Source: Streptomyces monomycini (GTDB taxonomy: Bacteria > Actinomycetota > Actinomycetes > Streptomycetales > Streptomycetaceae). Taken from it: DNA of 64,000 nt. The stretch lies in contig NZ_JAFIQY010000037.1 in assembly GCF_022271435.1 (NCBI RefSeq), forward strand, positions 1-64,000. The letters run 5' to 3'. Both the position numbers and the translations under genes were made by a program. Below the pieces are notes generated by a model. The model saw only the letters and a list, made by a program, of their open reading frames with translations. It did not search any database and had not been told where the DNA came from. Below are positions 16,482-24,119 of the stretch, piece after piece. Position 1 is the first letter of the stretch; each line of letters begins with the position of its first letter.

Positions 16482-17851
16482 CCGGCCCGCGCTCCTTCCG
16501 GGACCGGGGCGCCCGCCGTGCCGGTGAGCGCGCCGCGCAGTTCCGGGTCGCCGCCGGGGCGCAGCAGGCACCGGGCGGCGTACGCGGCGTCGAAGTGCTC
16601 CGGTGTCAGGGCCCGCGCGGCCCGGTCCCGCTCGGTGGCGTGCTCCGGACCGTCACCCGCCGGGGCCGCGAGGTCCCAGCTCGCGGTCAGGGCGCGGTAG
16701 CGCTCCGGGGTGAAGTCGGTGGCGTAGGGGGCGGGCCGGTCCCAGCACAGGAAGGCGCGCAGCACCTCGGGCTCCTCGTGGTCCAGCAGGTCGTGGGCCC
16801 AGACGGCGTGGCCCCTGCTGGTGGAGAACTTGGCGCCCGACAGGTGGTAGAACTCGTTGACCACCAGGCCGCCCAGGACGTCCGGCGGCAGCCCGAACGC
16901 CAGGAACAGCGCGGGGAACTGCACCAGGTAGTAGAACGTGTTGTCCCGGCCCAGGAAGGCCCACAGCGCGTCGACGCCGCGCCAGGCGCGCACGTGCCCG
17001 TCGATCCCGGCCGCGCCGGGCTCCAGCCGCTGCCCGATGGTGTACAGGTAGCCCAGCGCCATCTCGGACCACACGTCGACACGGTGCTCCGGTGTGGTGA
17101 CGGACTCGATGCCCCAGTCGGTCGGGTAACTGAGCGGGACGTCGGGCAGTTCCGGCAGGCCGAACAACTGCCGCAGCAGCAGCCGGGCGCTGGGCGGGGC
17201 GTCGGCGGCGGCCCAGACGCGGCTCAGGCCCTCCCGGTAGCGCTCCAGCGGGAGGACGGGGCCGCGTACGGTGCGCCGGGCGGTGAGCGGGGAGCCGCAG
17301 CGGGTGCACCGCGCGTCCACCAGGTTCCCGGCCGTGGTGAACCAGCCGCAGCCCTCGCAGGTACCGCCGCACGCACCCGCCCCGCAGCGGGGGCAGTCCC
17401 CGGACACGTACGCGTGGTGGGGGACGCCCGGGCAGGACGGGCAGGCGGGGGTCTCCCATTCCCGTACGGGCAGCGTCCCGGAGGCGACCAGTTCGTCGAG
17501 GAACCCGGCCACCGCGGTGCGGTAACCGACGTCGCCGAGCGGGTCGGTGAACACGTCGTGGCGCACGCCCGCCCGGTCGAACACCGCGCGGATCCGCGCG
17601 GCGTGCCCGTCGCGCTCCTCGCGCACCTCGGTGCCCTGCTGCCGCGCCCTGGCGGGGACGTAGTTCTGGTGGTCGTCCAGGCCGCACACCGTCAGCACCC
17701 GCTCGCCGCGCAGCCGGGCCGCGCGGGCGGCGACGTCGGCGGCGATGTACGGGCCGGCCAGATGCCCCACGTGCAGCGGGCCGTTGGGGGTGGGCGGCGG
17801 GGAGAGCAGTACGGTCGTGCCCCGGCCGCCGGGTGCCGTCGCCGTGCTCAT
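16478..17851 (-). CDS. MetRS-like N-N bond forming enzyme (candidate)
   Basis: A 457-residue homologue of the methionyl-tRNA synthetase catalytic core. The HIGH-type motif is HVGH (27-30), a zinc-knuckle insert has cysteines at 137, 140, 153, 156, 165, 168, 182 and 185, and the KMSKS-type motif is KFSTS (341-345). The polypeptide ends soon after, without a complete anticodon-binding domain, so it is not a housekeeping synthetase. Related enzymes fused to a cupin couple an N-hydroxylated lysine to an amino acid (often glycine), forming an N-N bond via an aminoacyl adenylate/ester. Here the cupin is the separate preceding gene, with ATGA overlaps on both sides. Confidence 0.8.
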   Translation of the reverse strand: MSTATAPGGRGTTVLLSPPPTPNGPLHVGHLAGPYIAADVAARAARLRGERVLTVCGLDDHQNYVPARARQQGTEVREERDGHAARIRAVFDRAGVRHDVFTDPLGDVGYRTAVAGFLDELVASGTLPVREWETPACPSCPGVPHHAYVSGDCPRCGAGACGGTCEGCGWFTTAGNLVDARCTRCGSPLTARRTVRGPVLPLERYREGLSRVWAAADAPPSARLLLRQLFGLPELPDVPLSYPTDWGIESVTTPEHRVDVWSEMALGYLYTIGQRLEPGAAGIDGHVRAWRGVDALWAFLGRDNTFYYLVQFPALFLAFGLPPDVLGGLVVNEFYHLSGAKFSTSRGHAVWAHDLLDHEEPEVLRAFLCWDRPAPYATDFTPERYRALTASWDLAAPAGDGPEHATERDRAARALTPEHFDAAYAARCLLRPGGDPELRGALTGTAGAPVPEGARAG

Positions 17852-18198
17852 CCGGCCTCACCGGTGCCCGCCGCCGACGGCAGCCAGTAGACGCTGAGGA
17901 TGCGCACCGGCTCCCCGGCCGCCTTGATGACGTGCCGCTCCCCGGGGGACAGCAGGACGGCCGTACCCGGTCCGGCCGTGATGTCCCTACCGTCCACGGT
18001 GAACACGGCGGTGCCGCCGACCACGACGGCGAGTTCGACCTCGGGGTGCTCGTCCGGCGCGCTTTCGGAATGCGCCGGAATGCGGCACCACATGGCGTCG
18101 AACGGCAGCGGCTGTTTCTTCGGGTGCTCCTCCCAGCGTCCGATGCCGATCCCGTATTCCTGACTCAGCTGCGATTCATCCAGGGTGAACGTCTGCAC
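17848..18198 (-). CDS. Small cupin, partner of the MetRS homologue
   Basis: A 116-residue single cupin: DEHPEVELAVVVGG (motif 1 with His and Glu ligands) and GPGTAVLLSPGERHVI (motif 2 with His). In known hydrazine synthases the cupin half binds zinc and carries out the N-N coupling rearrangement. The GTG at 18198 is preferred because GGGAG lies six bases upstream and the first strand begins at once; the frame also allows TTG 18270, which would overlap the SARP-like box. It overlaps the MetRS start by 4 nt. It is the first gene of a six-gene coupled operon running to 12936. Confidence 0.75.
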   Translation of the reverse strand: MQTFTLDESQLSQEYGIGIGRWEEHPKKQPLPFDAMWCRIPAHSESAPDEHPEVELAVVVGGTAVFTVDGRDITAGPGTAVLLSPGERHVIKAAGEPVRILSVYWLPSAAGTGEAG

Positions 18199-18264
18199 GG
18201 CCAGCTCCCAGCCGGTAGTCCTTCCGCGCGGCGCGCGGCCGACGGGGAAAACATCCAGGACACC

Positions 18265-18283
18265 GCTCAAGGAGTGGTCGAAG
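18265..18283 (-). promoter_or_regulatory. SARP-like box upstream of N-N operon
   Basis: On the minus strand TTCGACC and CTTGAGC heptamers are repeated with an 11-bp period (plus strand TCAAG at 18267 and TCGAA at 18278). They lie about 70-85 bp upstream of the GTG start of the cupin gene. SARP activators bind such 11-bp-phased direct repeats near -35. Similar pairs occur at six other promoters in the window. Confidence 0.45.
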
Positions 18284-18323
18284 GGGGTTGGGCGGCCCGT
18301 TCCGTACGTGCCACCATGAGGCC

Positions 18324-18803
18324 ATGACCACCGAATTACAGGTGGGGCAGCGCCCCACCCGGTATGCGCCGCGCTCCGTGCGCACGCTGGAACACGGGAC
18401 GGCGAACGGCTGGACGGTCAAGCGGTACGCCGTCTCGGCGCTGCGGGAACTGCCGCCCGCGGAGGTGCACGCCTTCGCCTGGGACGCGGTGCGCCAAAGC
18501 CTCCCCGAGCCGTACGCCGAGGACCTCTGCCACGCGTTCAGCGTGGTGCACGAGGACGCGGACGGCGTCTATGCCGTCGTCGGCTGGTGGAGCGCCAACC
18601 GGCTGATCCTGCACACCCGCACCTGGCTCGCCGACTGGGCGGACCTCAAGCGGCTGACCGAGGCTCCGGGGCACGCCACCGCCTGCGTGTGGGAGCTGGC
18701 GGCGATCGGCTGTGAGCGGGACGCCTGGGTCGAGCACGTGCTGCGGCGCGACCCGCCGGACATCGGCCGCTACCTGGCGGCCGGTGTCCACGGGGAGTAC
18801 TGA
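18324..18803 (+). CDS. Unknown protein, 159 aa
   Basis: I do not recognise the family. The 159-residue soluble protein is rich in Trp and charged residues: TVKRYAVSALRELPPAEVHAFAW, YAVVGWWSANRLILHTRTWL, then CVWELAAIGCERDAW and DIGRYLAAG. It has no signal peptide or membrane segment. It might adopt a small alpha/beta acyltransferase-like fold, but no catalytic motif is evident. It is divergent from the cupin-MetRS operon across a 125-bp spacer containing a SARP-like box, so it probably belongs to the N-N branch. Confidence 0.6.
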   Translation: MTTELQVGQRPTRYAPRSVRTLEHGTANGWTVKRYAVSALRELPPAEVHAFAWDAVRQSLPEPYAEDLCHAFSVVHEDADGVYAVVGWWSANRLILHTRTWLADWADLKRLTEAPGHATACVWELAAIGCERDAWVEHVLRRDPPDIGRYLAAGVHGEY

Positions 18804-18827
18804 AGCGGCCCCGGACCGGCGTACGGC

Positions 18828-18867
18828 GGGGTGCCCCGTGGCGTCCGCCGACGCCACGGGGCACCCC
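18828..18867. terminator. Hairpin terminator between convergent genes
   Basis: An 18-bp perfect stem (left arm GGGGTGCCCCGTGGCGTC) closes a CGCC loop, 25 bp after the stop of the 159-aa protein gene and 84 bp before the end of the convergent beta-helix gene. Bidirectional terminator. Confidence 0.75.
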
Positions 18868-18950
18868 GGGGAACCGCCCGCCGCCCCGCGGGACGGGCCG
18901 TTCACGGACCTGACGCGGAGCCCTGGTGCGGGCCCCGGGCAGGCATCCGC

Positions 18951-20507
18951 CTACTGCGGAGCCTTCTGGTAGGCGCCGATGTGCGGGACGGCCGGCACGG
19001 GATTGCCGTAGAAGTCCTTCCCGCCGTCACCGGTGACGCGGTCGCCCGCCTTCAGGGCCGGTGAGCCGGTCCTGAGCCGGTAGCCGTTGGCGTCGGACAC
19101 GGAGGTCGCGGTGCCGGGCGCCGTCAGCAGCGGGTCGCCGGCGAGGTTGTGCTCGCCGTTCGGCGGGAGCGCCGTGACCCGGTCGAAGAGGTTGTACCGG
19201 TAGGTGCCGTAGCGGTCGTTCACGGTCGAGCTGTCCTTCGCGCCCACGAACACGTTGTTCTGCAGGGTGAAGTCGTTCGGCCGGGCGACTTCCACGAGGC
19301 TGCCCGCGTTCGGCGCGTAGAAGGTGTTCTGGTAGATCTGCAGATTGGACACGCCCGTGCAGAAGGAATTGAGCAGGCCGAGTCCCTGGGCGTCGGCGGC
19401 GTCGTTCTGGCTGATGTTGTAGCGGACGACTCCGTCCTTGGCTATTTCCCCGTCGTCCTGGCAGAAGTAGAGGAAACCACCGCCGTTGTCCTGCGAGTAG
19501 TTGTACTGGTAGGTGGTACCGACGTTTCCCCCTTCCACGGCGAAGGCCATGCCCGGGGCCTTCCCGTGCCGCACGGTGTTGTGTTCGATGACGGTACGGT
19601 TCGAATTCCAGGAGTACGCGCCGATGTTGTAATCGGTGGAGCGCATGTTGAATCCGTCGACCGTGTTCTCGGTCACCCGGGCCCGGTTCCCGTTGAACAG
19701 GAGGATGCCGTCACCGCCGACGTCCTTCACGGTGTTGCGGCTGATGACGATGCCCTCGTTGGGGACGAACTCGGTACCGGGGCCCTTGGGGTTCTCCGGG
19801 CGCTTCTGCCAGTCGGAGGTGATGCCGATGCCGGTCCGGTCCACGTGGTCGACCGTGGTGTCGGTCACCGCGATCCCGGAGAAGCCGGTCGGTACCGAGG
19901 AGCCGGCCGCCTCGAAGAGGATGCCGCCGCTGGGGTGGGGATAGCGGTGGTCGGTGCCGTTGACGTCGCGGACGGTGACGTTGTCGATCACGTAGTGGTG
20001 GCCGATGCCGTAGTCCCGCAGCAGCACCCGGATACCCGCGCGCTGGGCCGGTGTCGCGCCGGTGTTGGTGACGGTGATCTTCCGTATCTGGTAGTACTCG
20101 ACGTTCTCCAGCAGGACGGCGGCGGATGCCCCGCCCCCGTCGACGACGGGGGCGACGCCCTTGCCGTAGGGCTCCACGGACACCGGTGCCTGCGCGGTGC
20201 CCGACCCCTTGGGGGCGAGGGTGCCCTGGCAGGTCGTCCCGGCGCGCAGCCGGAGCGAGTCACCCGGCGCGAACTTCACCTTGTTGGCCCGGGCCAGGGA
20301 CCGCCAGGCGGTGCTCTCCGTGGTGCCGTTGGCGTTGTCGTCGCCGCCGGCGCAGTCGACGAAATAGGTGGTGCCGGCCTTGGTGTGGGTCGTGGCGCCG
20401 ACTGTGGCGCCGGACGGTGCCGCGGCGGCCGGCCCTGGCGCGGGACCCAGGGCCAGCGCGCCGGCCAGTGCGGTCGCGACCGGCCCGATGGCGAACCATT
20501 TACGCAC
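18951..20507 (-). CDS. Secreted right-handed beta-helix protein
   Basis: A 518-residue protein. A Sec signal peptide (MRKWFAIGPVATALAGALALG, cleavage near the AAA after residue 28) precedes a right-handed parallel beta-helix with repeating short strands and Asn-rich turns such as NNVFVG, ENTVDG and HNTVRHG. YFVDCAGGDDNANGT at the mature N-terminus is typical of pectate-lyase-like and polysaccharide-lyase folds. It is presumably an extracellular carbohydrate-active or binding protein. It sits inside the biosynthetic region between the N-N operon and the halogenase, where it has no obvious pathway role. Confidence 0.8.
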   Translation of the reverse strand: MRKWFAIGPVATALAGALALGPAPGPAAAAPSGATVGATTHTKAGTTYFVDCAGGDDNANGTTESTAWRSLARANKVKFAPGDSLRLRAGTTCQGTLAPKGSGTAQAPVSVEPYGKGVAPVVDGGGASAAVLLENVEYYQIRKITVTNTGATPAQRAGIRVLLRDYGIGHHYVIDNVTVRDVNGTDHRYPHPSGGILFEAAGSSVPTGFSGIAVTDTTVDHVDRTGIGITSDWQKRPENPKGPGTEFVPNEGIVISRNTVKDVGGDGILLFNGNRARVTENTVDGFNMRSTDYNIGAYSWNSNRTVIEHNTVRHGKAPGMAFAVEGGNVGTTYQYNYSQDNGGGFLYFCQDDGEIAKDGVVRYNISQNDAADAQGLGLLNSFCTGVSNLQIYQNTFYAPNAGSLVEVARPNDFTLQNNVFVGAKDSSTVNDRYGTYRYNLFDRVTALPPNGEHNLAGDPLLTAPGTATSVSDANGYRLRTGSPALKAGDRVTGDGGKDFYGNPVPAVPHIGAYQKAPQ

Positions 20508-20652
20508 ATCTCCTCCATTCCGCCCACGCGGACGGCCGTCGTCGGCATGGGTGTGCGCCGCATCGTGGTCGGGTCCGCATGAGCGGGACTAGAGAAGGCC
20601 TGGACTCCTCTTGTGGATTTTCGAATTGATGTGGTAGCAGGGTACTTACGTT

Positions 20653-20670
20653 CGGTGACGGTCGTCACCG
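20653..20670. promoter_or_regulatory. Inverted repeat between halogenase end and beta-helix promoter
   Basis: CGGTGACG-GT-CGTCACCG, an 8-bp perfect inverted repeat with a 2-bp spacer, lies in the 219-bp gap downstream of the halogenase and upstream of the beta-helix gene. An AT-richer stretch (GTGGATTTTCGAATTGATGTGG) lies nearby at about 20614-20636. It could be an operator for the beta-helix gene or a weak terminator for the halogenase. Confidence 0.35.
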
Positions 20671-20726
20671 TCGGCTGCCGTCAGCGCCCGCCCGGCCCGC
20701 GGCGGCCGGGCGCCGCGGGCGGGACG

Positions 20727-22478
20727 TCACCGCATCCCCATCCGCCGCGCGATCTCCCGGCCGGCCCAGCTGTCGTCGTCCTCCAGCAGCTGGCGGTTCA
20801 GCTCCGGACAGGCGTCGAACGCCTCCAGCGCCTCCCGCGTGGGCAGCGCCGTACGCACCAGGGCGTCCGCGGCCCGCTTGCGCGTCTGCCACGCCGACAG
20901 CGGCTCGTCCATGGGCAGGATCCGCGCGGGCACCTGCTGGCCCAGCAGCAGGTAGTCGATGCCGAACAGCCCGAAGAAGGACGGCGCCACCCGGTTCAGC
21001 ATGTCCTGCACGAAGGCGTTGCGGCGGGTCAGCGGCGCCCCGCCCGCGTAGACGTCGAGCAGCGGCTGGAAACCGGACACGTCGGCGGAGGCGCGGCACT
21101 CCTGCCAGAACTTCGTGTCCAGCCGGGTGTTGAACCGGTAGTGCAGGCCCAGCAGCCACCGGATCGCGTCCCACTGCTGCCCCAGCGCGGCGTTGACGGT
21201 CTCCCGTACCTGCGGGCCCTCCCAGGACGCCGGCAGACACGAGACCAGCGTCTGCACCTCGACGCCGATCATCAACAGCCCGGTCGACTCCAGCGGTTCC
21301 ACGAAGCCGTACGCATTGCCGATGGCCATCACGTTGCCGCGCCAGGCCTTCGCGTGCCGCCCGCTGCGGAACCGTACGAAGTGCGGGTCGGAGATGCCGG
21401 GGAAGCGGGCCGCGAGCTCCCCGGCGGCCTCGTCGTCGGAGATCGCCGCCGAGGAGAACACATAACCGCGGTGGTCGCTGTCCCGCGTCGGGATGCGCCA
21501 GCACCAGCCGGCGTTCATCGTGGTGGCCTGGGTGTAGGGCCGGATCTTCCCGCCGTGGGGGACGTTGCCGGTGACGGCCGAGTCGGTGAACAGGGTGCTG
21601 GAGAACGGGATGTACGGCGTCTCGAAGGCCCGGCCGAGCAACTGCGAACGGAAACCGGTGCAGTCCACGTACAGGTCGAACGACAGGTCGCGCCCGTCGG
21701 CGGTCCGCAGCTTCTCGACCCACTCGGGGCCGCTGAGTTCCACGTCGGCCACCGTCGCCTCGACGTGGTGGACGCCGCGGCGCTCGGCGAGTTCCGTCAG
21801 GTACGACACGAGCAGGGCGTTGTCGAGGTGGTAGGCGAACGGCAGGTACTTCATCAGCGACAGCGGCGCGTCGCCCTGGCGGTACACCGCTGCCTTGTCG
21901 GCCGTCATCAGCGCGGAGCCCAGGGTGGAACCGTTGATGCTGCCGGACGTCCGGAGCGCGCCCTGCAGGCCCACCGAGTCGCTGGACCAGTCGAACGGCC
22001 CCATGAAGCCGTCCGGGTGCGGCCCCCAGTCGAACCTGATGCCCAGCTTCCAGGTGGGGCGCACACGGCGGTACAGCTCCTCGGCGTCGATCCCGAGGTA
22101 GTGGTGGAGGAAGAGCGTCATGTACGTCACGGTGGCCTCGCCGACCCCGATGATCGGGATGTGCCGCGACTCCACGAGCGTCACGTCCAGCCACGGCCGC
22201 TTGGCCTTCAGCGCGAGCGCCGCGAGGTACCCCGCCGTCCCGCCGCCGATGACGCCCACCCGGCGGATCGCCCGGGGCGTGGACGCGTCGGGCCGCTCCA
22301 GGTCCCCGCCCGAGGCCGCCAGCGACCGCAGCAGCGCCAGCGGCTCCGCGCCGCCCCCGGCCCCCGGCAGCCAGCCGCGCACCGCGTCCGCCTCCTCGCG
22401 GGGCAGGGTGCCCAGCACCTGCTCCAGCGCGTTCCCCGGCCGCGCGGCCAGCCCGCTGTTCAGTGCCTTGTGGTCCAT
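20727..22478 (-). CDS. Flavin-dependent (tryptophan-type) halogenase
   Basis: A 583-residue FADH2-dependent halogenase. The FAD-binding GGGTAG is at 78-83, the GVGEAT motif follows, and the family-defining WxWxIP is present as WCWRIP. The protein probably chlorinates the aromatic polyketide, and would need a separate flavin reductase that is not evident here. The ATG at 22478 is preceded by GAGAAGAGG. Relative to typical tryptophan halogenases it carries about 70 extra N-terminal residues. Homologues act in the xantholipin and lysolipin clusters. It is divergent from the GS-like gene over a 257-bp spacer with SARP-like boxes. Confidence 0.92.
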   Translation of the reverse strand: MDHKALNSGLAARPGNALEQVLGTLPREEADAVRGWLPGAGGGAEPLALLRSLAASGGDLERPDASTPRAIRRVGVIGGGTAGYLAALALKAKRPWLDVTLVESRHIPIIGVGEATVTYMTLFLHHYLGIDAEELYRRVRPTWKLGIRFDWGPHPDGFMGPFDWSSDSVGLQGALRTSGSINGSTLGSALMTADKAAVYRQGDAPLSLMKYLPFAYHLDNALLVSYLTELAERRGVHHVEATVADVELSGPEWVEKLRTADGRDLSFDLYVDCTGFRSQLLGRAFETPYIPFSSTLFTDSAVTGNVPHGGKIRPYTQATTMNAGWCWRIPTRDSDHRGYVFSSAAISDDEAAGELAARFPGISDPHFVRFRSGRHAKAWRGNVMAIGNAYGFVEPLESTGLLMIGVEVQTLVSCLPASWEGPQVRETVNAALGQQWDAIRWLLGLHYRFNTRLDTKFWQECRASADVSGFQPLLDVYAGGAPLTRRNAFVQDMLNRVAPSFFGLFGIDYLLLGQQVPARILPMDEPLSAWQTRKRAADALVRTALPTREALEAFDACPELNRQLLEDDDSWAGREIARRMGMR

Positions 22479-22543
22479 CCGTACCTCTTCTCGGTTCACC
22501 GGATTCCCGACATGTCGTACCGGACCCACCGTGTGCCACGGCG

Positions 22544-22560
22544 CTAGAGCGGGCCTTGAG
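22544..22560. promoter_or_regulatory. SARP-like box, halogenase/GS-like spacer
   Basis: CTAGAGC and CTTGAGG heptamers are 11 bp apart, about 66-82 bp upstream of the divergent halogenase start. A further TCAAG at 22674-22678 lies closer to the GS-like gene. They resemble the phased boxes at 50090 and 18267. Confidence 0.4.
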
Positions 22561-22735
22561 GGGGGAGTGCCGCGTCCTGACGCGTCAGGCATCGTTGCCC
22601 GAGCCGGTCCGCCGCGCCAGGCCCCCGCACAGGGCGTCGGGACGCCGCGGTATCCGGAGCGCCCTAGCCGCTCTCAAGCCCCCCTGTTCACCCTGTCGGG
22701 CAGACCACACGTGCACGCTCGAAGGGGAGGACACG

Positions 22736-24094
22736 ATGACGGCGCACACACCACCGGCGAACGGTGCCGAGCTGGCCCAGGCGGTGGCCCGGGACGGGGT
22801 GGAGTTCCTGCTGGTCATGTTCGTCAACCTGCGCGGGAAGACCTGCGCCAAGCTGGCGCCCGCGCACACCCTCGACCGATTGCTCGGCGAGGGGCTGGGC
22901 TTCGCCGGGAACGCCGCCGACGGCCTGGGACAGAGCTCGGCCGATCCGGACGTCGTGGCGATTCCCGACCCCACCTCCTACGTCCGGGTGCCGATCCAGG
23001 AGAACCTCGGCATCCTCCAGTGCGATCTGTACGTACGGGGCGAGCCCTGGCCGTACGCGCCCCGCGGCATCCTGCGCAGGCAGCTCGCCCAGCTCGCCGA
23101 ACAGCGGCTCGAACTGAAGGCGGGCGCCGAGCCCGAGTACTTCCTGGTGCGCCGTACCGAGGACGGCGGCATCCGGGTGGCGGACGAGCTGGACGACACC
23201 GCCGGGCCCTGCTACGACGCGCACGCGGCCAGCCGGTCGCTGGACCACCTGACCACGATCAGCCGCGCCGTCGACGCCATGGGCTGGGAGAACTACTCCA
23301 ACGACCACGAGGACGCCAACGGCCAGTTCGAGCACAACTTCGGCTACGCGGAGGCGCTGCGCACCGCCGACCGCGTCGTGGTCTTCCGCCACCTGGTCCG
23401 GCTCGCCGCGCACCGGGCCGGGCTGGTCGCCACTTTCATGCCCAAGCCGTTCGGCGGCCTCACCGGCAGCGGACTGCACCTGCACCTGTCGCTGTGGCAG
23501 GACGGCCGCAACGTCTTCGAGGGCCCGGACGACCCGCACGGCCTGGGCCTGTCACGGCGGGCGTACGGATTCATCGCCGGCGTGCTCGACCACGCACCCG
23601 GGCTGATGGCGCTGACCTGCCCGACGGTCAACTCCTACAAGCGGCTCGGGGCGGGCGCCGCGACGCTGTCCGGGTCCAGCTGGGCGCCGGGGTACGCCAG
23701 TTACGGGGGCAACAACCGCACGCACCTGGTCCGGGTGCCGGACTCGGACCGGATCGAGGTGCGCTGCGTGGACTCCGCCGCCAACCCCTACCTGGCGCTC
23801 GCCGGGCTCGCGGCCGCCGGCGCGGACGGCATGGCGCGCGGCGCCGACCCCGGTGGTCCGCTCGACGCGGACCTGGAGGCGACGGGGACGGGCACCCGGC
23901 GGCTGCGTCCGCTGCCGCCCACCCTGCTGCACGCGGCGGAGGCCCTGGCCGAGGACGACGTGCTGCGTGACGGCCTGGGCAAGACGCCGGACGGCTTCTA
24001 CGCCGACTACTACGCGGACCAGAAGCGTGCCGAGTTCGACACCTACCACCGTCAGGTGTCGGAGTGGGAGCTGCGCACCTACCTCCAGGTCTGA
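22736..24094 (+). CDS. Glutamine-synthetase-like ligase
   Basis: A 452-residue member of the glutamine synthetase superfamily, nearest in motif to type III/GlnT and gamma-glutamylamide synthetases. The beta-grasp N-terminus has FVNLRGKTCAKL; the active-site strand has GAEPEYF; GQFEHNFGYAEAL, GSGLHLHLSLW, NNRTHLVR and RIEVRCVDSAANPYLALAG supply the Glu, His and Arg ligands. It should make a gamma-glutamyl amide from glutamate, ATP and an amine nucleophile. In fosfazinomycin and kinamycin biosynthesis glutamate carries hydrazine. Adjacent to the amidotransferase gene (convergent, 25 bp apart), this enzyme is a candidate gamma-glutamylhydrazide synthetase. Start ATG after GAAGGGGAGG. Confidence 0.85.
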   Translation: MTAHTPPANGAELAQAVARDGVEFLLVMFVNLRGKTCAKLAPAHTLDRLLGEGLGFAGNAADGLGQSSADPDVVAIPDPTSYVRVPIQENLGILQCDLYVRGEPWPYAPRGILRRQLAQLAEQRLELKAGAEPEYFLVRRTEDGGIRVADELDDTAGPCYDAHAASRSLDHLTTISRAVDAMGWENYSNDHEDANGQFEHNFGYAEALRTADRVVVFRHLVRLAAHRAGLVATFMPKPFGGLTGSGLHLHLSLWQDGRNVFEGPDDPHGLGLSRRAYGFIAGVLDHAPGLMALTCPTVNSYKRLGAGAATLSGSSWAPGYASYGGNNRTHLVRVPDSDRIEVRCVDSAANPYLALAGLAAAGADGMARGADPGGPLDADLEATGTGTRRLRPLPPTLLHAAEALAEDDVLRDGLGKTPDGFYADYYADQKRAEFDTYHRQVSEWELRTYLQV

Positions 24095-24119
24095 GCGGCC
24101 CGACGGCGTTCCGCGGTCG

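Noticed and set aside
16478..17851. Housekeeping methionyl-tRNA synthetase
   Set aside because: It lacks a complete anticodon-binding domain, is short and is coupled to a cupin and flavin oxidases. A tRNA-charging role is unlikely.
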